A stretch of DNA of 62,980 nucleotides, from the NCBI GenBank assembly GCA_021414115.1, contig JAIOPD010000057.1, positions 1 through 62,980 on the forward strand, written 5' to 3'. Made by a program: the position numbers and the translations under genes. The notes under the pieces are model-generated. The model was not told where the DNA came from, ran no database searches, and worked only from the letters and a program-made list of their open reading frames with translations. This DNA comes from Planctomycetia bacterium. Lineage in GTDB: Bacteria > Planctomycetota > Planctomycetia > Pirellulales > UBA1268. This document shows, in pieces, positions 9,584 to 17,719 of this stretch (position 1 is the stretch's first letter; each line of letters begins with the position of its first letter).

Positions 9584-10117
9584 ATGTCAGACGCATCAGA
9601 CCGCCGGACTGGTTTTCGCCATCGGGCCGACACGGCCGACTCCGCGGATGAGCCGCGGATCCTGCCGCTGGCAGCGACACAGACATCCGCCTTGCGGGAT
9701 GTGCTCGAATCGATCGTCTCCGAGGTGCGCGGCCGCGCCGAGGTGCCGGGAACCCGGGTGCGGGTGACGCTCGACGTGCCTGCCGGGCAGTTCGTCGATG
9801 CCGACCCGGCCTTGTTTCGTGGCGCTCTCGAGGGGCTGATGACCGCGGCGTTCGCCGCCGCCGTCCGGCCTGGTGCCGCGAGCGACGCGCCGCGAGTCCG
9901 TGAGGTCGTCGTGACGAGCGTCGATGCCGACGACGCCTTCGAACTCGAGATCGCCGATTCGGGCAGCCGGACCGCCGCGGATGCCGGCTCCCTTTCCGGG
10001 GTCCGTGCGCTCGCCGACCGGTGCGGTGGCGAGATCGTCGTCGCGGAATGTCCGGAGGGAGGCACGGCCGTCACGATCCGCCTCTCTCGACGCCGAGCCA
10101 TGCGGAAGGCTGCCTGA
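9584..10117 (+). CDS. Degenerate HATPase-like (GHKL) protein preceding the export-gate operon
   Basis: A 177-residue protein resembling only the ATPase half of a sensor kinase. FVDADPALFRGALEGLMTAAF (about residues 72-92) lies where an N-box should be but lacks the essential Asn residues. IADSGS resembles the G1 box (DxGxG), and a G2-like stretch near ECPEGGTAVTIRLS closes the fold. No dimerisation/phosphoacceptor His domain and no receiver are present. An AAAGGA sequence upstream supports the ATG. It sits 48 bp before fliF-like, in the same direction, so it may be part of that operon. Non-catalytic nucleotide binding or a pure protein-interaction role is my inference. Confidence 0.6.
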   Translation: MSDASDRRTGFRHRADTADSADEPRILPLAATQTSALRDVLESIVSEVRGRAEVPGTRVRVTLDVPAGQFVDADPALFRGALEGLMTAAFAAAVRPGAASDAPRVREVVVTSVDADDAFELEIADSGSRTAADAGSLSGVRALADRCGGEIVVAECPEGGTAVTIRLSRRRAMRKAA

Positions 10118-10165
10118 CCGAAGGCCGCCACCCGGGGCCGGTGCATCACCCACGAGATTGAACCT

Positions 10166-11719
10166 ATGGACGCTTCCCGTTTGGACGACCACCACCAGCG
10201 TCCTGCATCCCGAGTCACACCGGCCCAGGTGATCGCGCTGGGGCTCGTCGCGATCTCGATCGGCTGGGCCGTCTGGTTTCTTCGCGACCGACCGATCAGC
10301 GAAGAGGTGGAACTGCTTCCCGGCACCGTGCTGCCGTCGTCGGAGCTCGCGATCGTCGAGGCGGCCTTCGATCGGGCGCAACTCATCGGTCATCGTACCG
10401 AGGACGGCCGCATCTGGGTGCCCCGGCCGCGGCAGAGCGCCTACATGCGGGCGCTGGTCGACGCGGAGGCACTGCCGCGCGAGTTCGGTAGCAGCCTGCG
10501 GCGGGTGCTCGAGCAGAACAGTCCCTGGCAGAGCAGGGCGGTGCAGGAGGAATCCCTCCGCGTGGCCGTGCAGGAGGAACTGGCCCATGTCATCTGCTCG
10601 ATGCCCGGCATCGAGCGGGCCGCCGTGCTGTATGACGTCGACGACCGGGCATCCTTCGATGGAACGCTCGGCGGCGGGCCGACGCGAACCGCGAGCGTGA
10701 ACGTGCGGACGCAGCCCGACAGTGAACTCGAGCCGGCCCGCGTGCAGGCGATCCGTGTGCTCGTCGCCGCGTCGATCGCAGGGCTGGATCCGGAACGCGT
10801 CGCCGTGACCGATCTGCGGAGCGGCCGCGTGCACGCCGGACCGCTGCAGCCGCTCGACGACGCCGGTGCCGACGCGGCGATCGACCCCGCACTTGCCCGT
10901 CGGATCACCCACGAGCGGCATCTGGCCGCGAAGGTGCGGCAGGGACTCTCGTTCGTGAAGGGAGCGGTCGTCGACGTGACGGTCGCATTCGCCGCCGATT
11001 CCCCGCCGGAGCCCGTCGCCGAGCCCGGCCTGCCGCCCCGCCAGCAGCGGGTGGCCGATGCCAACGCGCCGGCCGAAGTGACGATCGCGGACGAGGCGGC
11101 GGTACCGCCGCTGCCCGCCGTGATTCGCCGCGACGACGGCCCCGAGACGATCGTCGTGTCGCTTGCCGTACCAGAGACGTGGTTCGACAACGCCCTGAAG
11201 TCCGCCCGCGGTCACGATGCCGCGATCTCGAGCGCCGCGGTCGATCACCGCGAGGAGCAACGCCTCCGTGAACACGTGCTGCAGCTTCTGCCGGCTGGCT
11301 CCACACCCGATGCCCGCCGCGTCGTGATCACGCGGTTTCCCGTGAGCCCGTCGCGGTCCGACGCCGCGGCACGGACCGTCTCCGCGGCCCCGCCGCCCCC
11401 GGCAGCGGCGAACTCCTCGCCGGCCGCTCGCAAGCTGCGAACGCTGGGGGCGTATATCGACGCCACCGTGCAGGCGATCGCCTCGGGCCAGCCGGCAGAC
11501 GTGCCCCGCGAGGTCTGGATGGCGTTGATGGCCAAGTGCTCCGCGTTGCTCGCCTACATGCTCTACCGCAACGGATCGCGTGCCGCCACGCGTCCGCCCG
11601 ACGCCGGCACGCCCGCCCGGCGCCGTGGCGGCCGGATCGACTGGACGTCGCTCGATGAGCCGCCCGGCCGCGACGAGCATGACGAGCACGATGCCCCCGC
11701 GCCCCGGATGGCCGCTTGA
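10166..11719 (+). CDS. FliF/SctJ-like membrane-ring protein
   Basis: Predicted to form the inner-membrane (MS-like) ring around a type III export gate. The 517-residue protein has an N-terminal helix (about 20-40) and then a FliF-like periplasmic region: LPREFGSSLRRVLEQNSPWQ…, QEELAHVICSMPGIERAAVLYDV, and ASVNVRTQPDSELEPARVQAIRVLV…GLDPERVAVTDL, the last being a typical ring-building motif. A C-terminal hydrophobic stretch near 452-470 (VWMALMAKCSALLAYMLY) gives the second helix. The tail after it is about 45 residues and basic then acidic; a FliG-binding sequence is not recognisable. Divergent from flagellar FliF but in the right operon position. Confidence 0.75.
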   Translation: MDASRLDDHHQRPASRVTPAQVIALGLVAISIGWAVWFLRDRPISEEVELLPGTVLPSSELAIVEAAFDRAQLIGHRTEDGRIWVPRPRQSAYMRALVDAEALPREFGSSLRRVLEQNSPWQSRAVQEESLRVAVQEELAHVICSMPGIERAAVLYDVDDRASFDGTLGGGPTRTASVNVRTQPDSELEPARVQAIRVLVAASIAGLDPERVAVTDLRSGRVHAGPLQPLDDAGADAAIDPALARRITHERHLAAKVRQGLSFVKGAVVDVTVAFAADSPPEPVAEPGLPPRQQRVADANAPAEVTIADEAAVPPLPAVIRRDDGPETIVVSLAVPETWFDNALKSARGHDAAISSAAVDHREEQRLREHVLQLLPAGSTPDARRVVITRFPVSPSRSDAAARTVSAAPPPPAAANSSPAARKLRTLGAYIDATVQAIASGQPADVPREVWMALMAKCSALLAYMLYRNGSRAATRPPDAGTPARRRGGRIDWTSLDEPPGRDEHDEHDAPAPRMAA

Positions 11720-12339
11720 TGACACGCTCTCGCCCAACGGTCGTCGCGCTGGCCATGGTGGTCATGGTGGGTGTGGTGGTCACCGACACCCTGATGGCGA
11801 CGCGACTCGTCCGTGCCGACCCCCCCGTCGCGCCCGGTCCGGAGAGCGTGCTGGTCGATGCCCATATCGCGCCGGCCACGCTCGTCGCCGACCCAGTCAG
11901 GACAGCGGATGATCCGCGGCCTGGCCCCGTGTCGCTCGGTCCTGCCGACGGCGCTCCCGCTTCGCCGCCGCGGTCGATCCGTCCCTTGCCCGACTGGAAG
12001 CTTCTGGCAGCCATGGGGGCTGCGTTCGCTGCCATCGCGGGCTACCGTCTGTTGTCGACCCGCCGGACGGTGACCCTGCCGCCGGATGTGTTCGAAGTGC
12101 TGGGCGAGGCTCCGCTCGGCGGGCAACAGTCGGTCCGCGTCGTTCGCTTCGGGCCGCGGACGCTGCTCGTCGGCGTGTCGTCCGCGGGCTGCCAGACGCT
12201 CGCGGAGCTCACCGACCCGCAGGCCACCGACTGCATCGTGGCCGCCTGTCGCGGCACGCGTCTCCGCACCCCGACGCGGGCCTCCGCTCGCACTCAGGCT
12301 CGCGGCGCCGGGCCGTCCGCCGCGGAGGCCCGCGCGTGA
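11719..12339 (+). CDS. FliO-like export-gate assembly protein
   Basis: A 206-residue protein with an N-terminal signal-like helix, a Pro-rich linker, a second helix near 92-110 (WKLLAAMGAAFAAIAGYRLL), then a small beta domain. VFEVLGEAPLGGQQSVRVVRFGPRTLLVGVSSAG has the FliO pattern (qsv.vv..g.r.llvGv). FliO helps FliP assemble in flagellar systems. The ATG at 11719 overlaps the fliF-like stop by one base (TGATG); a TTG one codon earlier is also possible. The gene order F-O-P-Q-R supports the assignment more strongly than the sequence, which is short and variable in this family. Confidence 0.7.
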   Translation: MTRSRPTVVALAMVVMVGVVVTDTLMATRLVRADPPVAPGPESVLVDAHIAPATLVADPVRTADDPRPGPVSLGPADGAPASPPRSIRPLPDWKLLAAMGAAFAAIAGYRLLSTRRTVTLPPDVFEVLGEAPLGGQQSVRVVRFGPRTLLVGVSSAGCQTLAELTDPQATDCIVAACRGTRLRTPTRASARTQARGAGPSAAEARA

Positions 12340-13214
12340 CCACGACCGCCTCGCCGCTCCGGCGTCCCCTCGGCATCGTGCTGGCCGTGGCCGCGATGCT
12401 CGCCTCCATCACGACCACGACGCTGGGCGACGAGCCCGTGTCGAATCCTCCGCGTGCCGTCGCATCGGGCGATCTCGCCGACGCGATCGCGACCGCGGCC
12501 ACGCCGACGATCCGATCGACGGATGCCGGCGGCTGGCTCGACCTGCTGCGGGGCAGGCAACTCGATGCGGTCTTGCCATCGGCGGTGATGTTCGGCGTGA
12601 TCAGCCTGGCGCCGGCGGTGCTCTTGATGACCACCTGCTTCGTGCGGATGTCGGTGGTGCTCTCGCTCCTTCGGCAGGGACTCGGTGCCCCGCAGATCCC
12701 GTCGAACCAGATCGTGGCATCGCTCGCAATCTTCCTGTCGGCGATGGTGATGTGGCCCGTCTGGACGCAGGCCTGGCGTGACGGCATGGAGCCCTACCGC
12801 CAAGGCACGCTCACCGCCACCGAGGCCTTCGACAAGGGCTCGCTCCCCGTCCGCCGCTGGATGGCGGGCCAGATCGAGCAGGCCGGCAACCGCGACACGA
12901 TGCTGCTCTTTCTCGCGCGGCATCCCGCCGGTCCGAAACAGGCCGCGACCTACGACGATGTGCCGGTCGAGGCGCTCCTGCCGGCCTTTCTCGTCAGCGA
13001 ACTGGAGACGGCCTTCGCGCTCGGCTTTCGGATGCTGCTGCCGTTCCTCGTGCTCGACATCCTCGTGGCCACGCTCGTGGTCTCGACGGGGCTCGTGATG
13101 CTGCCGCCGTCACTGGTGTCGCTGCCGCTGAAACTGCTGGTGTTCGTGGCCGCCGACGGCTGGTCGCTGGTGGTGACGTCGCTGCTCGACAGCGTGCGGA
13201 CCCTGCCGTCGTGA
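12336..13214 (+). CDS. fliP: FliP-like export-gate protein
   Basis: Core channel subunit of a type III export apparatus. The 292-residue protein starts with a signal-like segment (about 10-32) and then, after a loop, shows the classical FliP blocks: MTTCFVRMSVVLSLLRQGLG, PSNQIVASLAIFLSAMVMWPV, and a C-terminal block LPAFLVSELETAFALGFRMLLPFLVLDILV…LPPSLVSLPLKLLVFVAADGW. These match FliP/SctR closely, making this the strongest identification in the operon. The start is GTG at 12336, overlapping the previous stop (GTGA). The usual FliP GMxMMPP segment reads GLVMLPP here. Confidence 0.92.
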   Translation: MTTTASPLRRPLGIVLAVAAMLASITTTTLGDEPVSNPPRAVASGDLADAIATAATPTIRSTDAGGWLDLLRGRQLDAVLPSAVMFGVISLAPAVLLMTTCFVRMSVVLSLLRQGLGAPQIPSNQIVASLAIFLSAMVMWPVWTQAWRDGMEPYRQGTLTATEAFDKGSLPVRRWMAGQIEQAGNRDTMLLFLARHPAGPKQAATYDDVPVEALLPAFLVSELETAFALGFRMLLPFLVLDILVATLVVSTGLVMLPPSLVSLPLKLLVFVAADGWSLVVTSLLDSVRTLPS

Positions 13215-13240
13215 GCCGTGGCCGCTGGAGGGAATGACCG

Positions 13241-13495
13241 ATGACCGAACAACAACTCGTCGAACTCGTCAGGCAGACTCTGATCGCCGGGCTGGTGGTG
13301 GTCGCGCCGGTCCTCTTGGCCGGGCTCGCAGTGGGCGTGATCATGGGGCTCGTGCAGGCGGCCAGCGGAGTACACGAGCCGATCGTGGGGTTCGTTCCGA
13401 AGTTCGCGGTGATGGCGGTGATGGTGCTCGTCTCGCTGCCATGGATGGTCGAACGGCTTGCCACCGTGATGCGTGAGACGGTTGCCGGTCCGTGA
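13241..13495 (+). CDS. fliQ: FliQ-like export-gate protein
   Basis: An 84-residue, two-helix protein. The start MTEQQLVELVRQTL, the helices LIAGLVVVAPVLLAGLAVGVIMGL and FAVMAVMVLVSLPWMV, and the intervening QAAS…EPIVGFVPK loop are the FliQ/SctS pattern (usually QAATQIQE…FVPK). The IQE part of the loop is changed to GVHE. FliQ packs around FliP/FliR to close the export channel. It lies 26 bp after fliP with GGAGGG upstream of its ATG. Confidence 0.9.
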   Translation: MTEQQLVELVRQTLIAGLVVVAPVLLAGLAVGVIMGLVQAASGVHEPIVGFVPKFAVMAVMVLVSLPWMVERLATVMRETVAGP

Positions 13496-13531
13496 GATCC
13501 GCGGCGGCAGTCCGCCCGCAGGCAGGAGCCC

Positions 13532-14332
13532 ATGATGGCCGCGACATGGTTGACCGAGGTTGCCTTCCCCGGCCCGATCGTGGCGGTGGGCGTGCTTGCG
13601 CGCATGGCCGCCGCGGTCGCCGTGGGCGTGGTGCCGATCACGGCGGGCGTCGGCTTTCGCGTGCAGGCTGCGGTCGCGATCGCGCTGACCTTGGCCGCCG
13701 CCCCGGCGGCGGGTGTCGTCGTCTCCGCGACGTCGCTCGACTCGCGGCCGCTGGTGTTGCTCGTGCTGGCGGAGGCGATCGTGGGCCTCGTGCTGGGCAT
13801 GGCGGTGGCGACGGTGCTGGCCGCGGCGGGCTGGGCCGGCGGCATCCTGGGCAGCGCGACGGGCCTGTCGTGGTCTGACGACTTCACGCCGGAGGGCGAT
13901 CCGCAGACGGCCGGAATGGCGCGGCTCGCCTGGTGGATGGGCCTGGCCGGATTTCTCGCGGCGGGCGGCCATCTCCACGTGGTGGCGGGACTCGTCGACA
14001 GCGTGCGGCTGCTGCCGATCGGCACCGCCTGCGGCGCCGACGGCCGCTGGAGCGAGAGCCTCGAAACGATTGCCACCGCGATGCCCTCGGTGGCAATCTC
14101 GCTGGCCGTGTCGCTCGCGGTGCCGGCGCTGGCGGCGGTGCTCGCCTTTCATCTCGTCGCCGCGATCTGCGTGCGGACCGTGCAGTTTGACCCCGGCCAG
14201 GGACTCCTTCAGGCGGCCGCGTCGCTCGTGCTCCTGGCGGCGGTCTGCATCGGCACCGATTCCTGGATCGGCGGCTTTGCCTCGGTCGTGGAGGCGCCGC
14301 TCGAGCGGTGTCTCCACGATGTCCGGCCCTAG
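13532..14332 (+). CDS. fliR: FliR-like export-gate protein
   Basis: A 266-residue protein with about six or seven helices in the order expected of FliR/SctT. Recognisable blocks are an N-terminal RMAAAVAVGVVPITAG, the EAIVGLVLGMAVATVLAAAGWAGGILG segment (typically E..iG...g........a...G...d), and a C-terminal FHLVAAICVRTVQFDP in place of the usual hydrophobic end. It completes the FliPQR pore unit. Two adjacent ATG codons are possible starts. Sequence conservation is lower than in FliP, and the call leans on position. Confidence 0.82.
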   Translation: MMAATWLTEVAFPGPIVAVGVLARMAAAVAVGVVPITAGVGFRVQAAVAIALTLAAAPAAGVVVSATSLDSRPLVLLVLAEAIVGLVLGMAVATVLAAAGWAGGILGSATGLSWSDDFTPEGDPQTAGMARLAWWMGLAGFLAAGGHLHVVAGLVDSVRLLPIGTACGADGRWSESLETIATAMPSVAISLAVSLAVPALAAVLAFHLVAAICVRTVQFDPGQGLLQAAASLVLLAAVCIGTDSWIGGFASVVEAPLERCLHDVRP

Positions 14333-14380
14333 ACGCTCGCCCCTGATCGTTCACCCCGCCCATCCGCCCGGCTCGCACCC

Positions 14381-15103
14381 ATGTCTGACTCATCCGACCG
14401 CGTCATTCCCGCCACGCCTCGGCGACGTGAGACCGCCCGCCGCCAGGGCGGGATGCCGACGGCCGCACTGCCGGCGTGGGTGGCCACGGCGGGCACGGCC
14501 GTGCTGCTCCTGCCGGCCTGGGCCGCCGCCACGATGCCCGCCGCCGCCGAGATGCTCCGTGGAACGATCTCCGGTGCGGCGCGGGCCGCGCGGACGGGCG
14601 ACGTCGCGCCGCCTGCCGTGCTCGCGGTGGTGGTGCCCACCGTCGCCCTGATGCTCGCCGCCGCGGCCGCCGGAATCGGCGTGCGGATCCTGCTCGACGG
14701 ATTCTCGTGGCAGCCGGCGCGGGTGCTGCCGACGTTCCACCGGATCGATCCCTGGGCGGGACTGGCGAGGATCTTCTCGTTTCGCACGCTGACCACCGCG
14801 ATCGGTGCCGGCATCGGCCTCGCCGCCCTCGCGGCTGCGGCAACCTGGTCGCTGCGGCCGCTCGTGGCCGCCACGGCCGGCATCCCCGAGCCGGCCCTCG
14901 TGGCCGCCGTCGCCTGGCGATCGGCGGCCTGGCTCTTTGCCGCCGCCGCGGTCGTGGCGGGGTGCCGGTGGGCGCTCGCACGCCGTCGCTTCGAGCAGCA
15001 GATCCGCATGACGCCGCAGGAGTTTGCCGAGGAGACGAAGAGCGCCCAGGCCGACCCGAAGATCAAACTGCTCCAGCGGCAGCAGCGGCGTCAGCCCACG
15101 TAG
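14381..15103 (+). CDS. FlhB-like protein lacking the autocleavage (NPTH) domain
   Basis: A 240-residue protein corresponding to the membrane half of FlhB/SctU. It starts with a polar segment (TPRRRETARRQGG, like the usual TPKRRxxARxxG), has four hydrophobic helices, the loop FHRIDPWAGLARIFSFRTL (FlhB: …hP..Gl.rifS.r.l), and ends with RRFEQQIRMTPQEFAEETKSAQADPKIK, the exact place where FlhB normally continues into its cytoplasmic domain with the self-cleaving NPTH. Here it stops about 10 residues later, while normal FlhB is about 350-380 residues. The stop is followed by repeat-rich noncoding DNA in which no NPTH domain could be read. Thus the substrate-specificity switch is absent. Confidence 0.85.
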   Translation: MSDSSDRVIPATPRRRETARRQGGMPTAALPAWVATAGTAVLLLPAWAAATMPAAAEMLRGTISGAARAARTGDVAPPAVLAVVVPTVALMLAAAAAGIGVRILLDGFSWQPARVLPTFHRIDPWAGLARIFSFRTLTTAIGAGIGLAALAAAATWSLRPLVAATAGIPEPALVAAVAWRSAAWLFAAAAVVAGCRWALARRRFEQQIRMTPQEFAEETKSAQADPKIKLLQRQQRRQPT

Positions 15104-15263
15104 CACACCTCGCGCGGACATGCATTGACGTCGGATCGACCCGTTGATCGTTGAATGCCTTTTCCGGTCAGGAAGCCCCAAGCGCGAGCGCGGGGAATAC
15201 GTCCTCCACATCGGACGGCTCCGCGGCGTCAATACGGTCGCGACGCGTCTACCCGTCGCTCGC

Positions 15264-15402
15264 GCTCGGGGCTGCCCGTGCCCCATCGCCGGACGTTCGC
15301 TGCGGGCATCGTGCCCTTCGCTCTCTGCACGCCGGCTGCGCTTCGCCATCCTGGCTCCGCTGGCCGCCGAGCCCGGCTCCCGGGGCACGGGCCGCCCCTC
15401 CC
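15264..15402. repeat. 139-bp direct repeat, copy 1
   Basis: Begins GCTCGGGGCTGCCCGTGCCC and ends at the run GGGCCGCCCCTCCC-. It matches copy 2 at 15564-15702 with a single difference visible by eye (G at 15302, A at 15602), exactly 300 bp apart. It contains internal inverted GGGCACGGG/CCCGTGCCC arms at its two ends, so one copy can fold on itself. Confidence 0.85.
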
Positions 15403-15563
15403 GGAGTTCGCGCATCGACGGCGGATCGGCTCGACCGGCTTGTCGATCGTGGCATGCCGTCCTCGTCAGGAAGCCCGGAGCGCGAGCGACGGGTAGGCGG
15501 GTGGCCGCCCGAAGCGGTACCGCGGAGCGGGTTGGGGTGGAGAGCGAAATGCCCGCGCACGTG

Positions 15564-15702
15564 GCTCGGGGCTGCCCGTGCCCCATCGCCGGACGTTCGC
15601 TACGGGCATCGTGCCCTTCGCTCTCTGCACGCCGGCTGCGCTTCGCCATCCTGGCTCCGCTGGCCGCCGAGCCCGGCTCCCGGGGCACGGGCCGCCCCTC
15701 CC
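15564..15702. repeat. 139-bp direct repeat, copy 2
   Basis: Second copy of the unit at 15264-15402, offset by exactly 300 bp. The near identity of the two copies in noncoding DNA points to recent duplication or gene conversion. Confidence 0.85.
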
Positions 15703-15711
15703 TTCCTTCAT

Positions 15712-16869
15712 TCAGCCCGCTGTGGGGACGGCGTAGCCGTAGCGGTCGAGGAAGGGACGGCAGCGGGTCGCGATCTCGGCTACGAGCCGCGGGTCGTGGC
15801 GGTAGGTGTTGGTGCGGTAGCGCTTCATCGACGCCGCTTCCTGCTCGAGGGCCGGCCGCAGACGGGCGAAGTCGCCGAGGTCAAGCCGTTCGTAGCTCAG
15901 CTCCAGCGCGGCGACGGGGTCTGCCACGAGGTCTTCGTAGCGAACTTCGTGGAGCCGCTCCGGAGCGAGGCCGGCGCGATCCCGCTCGAAGGCGGCGTGC
16001 ATCTCCTCGAAGGCGGCAAACACGTAGCGTTCGAGCGATTCGCCACGGTCCACCTGCAGCGACTGCACGTCGTGGAGCGACTTCCAGAGCCGCAGCGTCG
16101 AGGGAATCACGACGAACGGATCGCGGACGACGTGCAGGAATCGCGACTCGGGAAACATCTCCGCGAGCACGCCGACCCGCGCGGTGTGCGGCGGGCTCTT
16201 GAGCACCGGCCGCCGCGGATCGCGCACGGCGAGCATGTCGAGGAAGCGATGAAGGGCCCGCTTCCACCGGTCGAGTTCGGCGGGTGAGAGCGTGGTGAGG
16301 TCGAGCGCCTCCGGACGATCGGGGCTCGTGACCGGGAAGGCCATGCGGCGGTAGCAGGAGGGCGCGCCGAGATTCATGAGCGCAAACTCGTCCTCCTGCG
16401 GCCGGCTCCAGCCGGCGGCGACGTCGTCCATCGGCCGCTTCGACGGGATCATCCACCCCAACGCCCGGGTGAGCACGTCTTCGGTGAGGAGGAAGTGGCC
16501 GGGGGCGAAGCATTCGTAGGTGTTCGGGCAGCAGAACCGGTCGTCGAGCATCGCCAGTTCGTGCATCATCGTGGTGCCGCTCCGCCAATGGCCGATGATG
16601 AACAGCGGCGGTGGCGTAGCGGGGCGGTCGCGAAGCCGGCGGCGGAAACGGGCGTCGGAAAGCGAACCCATCAACGAGTTGAAGGCCGTGGCCATCGAGA
16701 CCGTGGCCACTAACCCCCACTTCGTGAACGAGGCCCGGCAGCCGTGCTCTCGCACGAGGTCGAGCCACACGCCCGTCGGCATGCCATGCCAAAACCTCGG
16801 GCTCCACCACGGATAGGCGTGGAACTTCTCCTTCGAGCGGGCCGGGGTGTGCTCCCTTGATGCTGCCAC
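15712..16869 (-). CDS. Sulfotransferase (PAPS-dependent family)
   Basis: Predicted to move a sulfuryl group from PAPS to an acceptor; the substrate is unknown. The 5'-phosphosulfate loop is FIIGHWRSGTTMMHEL (about residues 70-85 from the chosen start), and the 3'-phosphate strand is LHVVRDPFVVIPSTLRLW. KSPPH and RYEDL motifs are also present, giving the Sulfotransfer_3-type layout. I choose GTG at 16869 because GGAAGG lies seven bases upstream; an ATG at 16932 would add a charged leader. It is 79 bp downstream of the thioredoxin-like lipoprotein on the same strand and probably co-transcribed. Planctomycetes are rich in sulfated-glycan enzymes, but nothing here shows the acceptor. Confidence 0.85.
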   Translation of the reverse strand: MAASREHTPARSKEKFHAYPWWSPRFWHGMPTGVWLDLVREHGCRASFTKWGLVATVSMATAFNSLMGSLSDARFRRRLRDRPATPPPLFIIGHWRSGTTMMHELAMLDDRFCCPNTYECFAPGHFLLTEDVLTRALGWMIPSKRPMDDVAAGWSRPQEDEFALMNLGAPSCYRRMAFPVTSPDRPEALDLTTLSPAELDRWKRALHRFLDMLAVRDPRRPVLKSPPHTARVGVLAEMFPESRFLHVVRDPFVVIPSTLRLWKSLHDVQSLQVDRGESLERYVFAAFEEMHAAFERDRAGLAPERLHEVRYEDLVADPVAALELSYERLDLGDFARLRPALEQEAASMKRYRTNTYRHDPRLVAEIATRCRPFLDRYGYAVPTAG

Positions 16870-16948
16870 GTTTGCGCCTTCCGGGGTCGTCCTGATCGCC
16901 GGAGCCCTCGTGCTTCGGCGGCTGGCTGTCATCGTAGCGGACCGTCGG

Positions 16949-17512
16949 TCATTGCACGGGAGTCGAGGGGCCGCTGGCCATCCGATTTGGTCGATTCGGC
17001 GAGGCCAGCACGTCGCCCATCGCTGCGGCCAGGCCTGAGGCGGCCGACGACCCGGTGGCTCGGAATCGCTCCGTGCGACCGGCGTCGAGAAGGATGACGG
17101 TTGGAAACGCGTGGACCTCGAACGCGCGGCAGGCCTCCTGATGACGGTCGGCGTCGATGGCCACGCAGACGAACCGCCGCGAGAACTCCACCACCCGCGG
17201 GTCGGCGACGGCCGCCTGCACGAGCTCTCCGCTCCAGCGGCACCAGGCCGCACGAAACACGACGAGCATCGGCAGGCCGGCATCGGTCGCGCGGCGGGTG
17301 CCGGCGTCGAAGCCCTCGACGTATTCGATGACTGCGGTACGGGCGGGCGTGGCCGGTGGTCCGGCGATCAGGCCCGCGCCGCCGGAGCCTGCGGCCGATG
17401 ACCACCACCGGGTTTCCGCGCCGTCCACCGCCTGTTCGTCGCGCACACTGCAGCCGGTCGCCAGCGTGGCGGCGAGGAGGGTGAAAACGGTGCAGGCACG
17501 GATCGCAAACAA
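16949..17512 (-). CDS. Thioredoxin-fold lipoprotein with a monothiol active site
   Basis: A 187-residue exported protein. The signal peptide ends in the lipobox LATGC near residue 21. The thioredoxin-like domain follows: MLVVFRAAWCRWSGELV (about 81-97), VVEFSRRFVCVAIDAD, and the cis-Pro strand AFPTVILLD. The active site is CRWS rather than CxxC, so disulfide exchange in the usual way is not possible; a monothiol or binding role is likely. The start is TTG at 17512 with GGGAGAG just upstream. First gene of a pair with the sulfotransferase. Confidence 0.78.
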   Translation of the reverse strand: MFAIRACTVFTLLAATLATGCSVRDEQAVDGAETRWWSSAAGSGGAGLIAGPPATPARTAVIEYVEGFDAGTRRATDAGLPMLVVFRAAWCRWSGELVQAAVADPRVVEFSRRFVCVAIDADRHQEACRAFEVHAFPTVILLDAGRTERFRATGSSAASGLAAAMGDVLASPNRPNRMASGPSTPVQ

Positions 17513-17719
17513 GGGGTCTCTCCCGGGGAAAGCGATAAGTAGGGGGCCGTCGGTCCCGTGCCAAGTCGGGTTGGCGGAATCCTGGCAAACCCGGCAGTTC
17601 GCGGCGACGGGGCGGCGGCCAAACTGCTCGTTTCGGCGAATCGTTTGTCCGGCAAACCGCCTGTTTTGGAACGCGGCGGCCCGCTACCGTCGCCGGCCGG
17701 ATCCTGGACTCTCCCGCGC

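Larger units (their letters stand above)
15104..15711 (+). other. 608-bp convergent spacer filled with dispersed repeats
   Basis: No gene is supported here. The spacer lies between the convergent ends of flhB-like and the sulfotransferase. It holds a copy of a palindromic GAAGCCC…GCGAGCG…GGG element at 15171-15201, an inverted copy at 15247-15271, another at 15469-15495, and two copies of a 139-bp unit (separate entries). Open frames through it are only a by-product of the GC-rich repeats. Confidence 0.8.

Noticed and set aside
9584..15103. Reading the gate cluster as a normal flagellar operon
   Set aside because: No FlhA, ATPase, switch, rod, hook or filament gene is present in the window and FlhB lacks its cytoplasmic domain.
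15144..16287. Plus-strand frames of about 350-380 codons across the repeat spacer and into the sulfotransferase
   Set aside because: They run through the duplicated noncoding unit and then antisense through a real gene; the composition is Arg/Ser/Pro rich.
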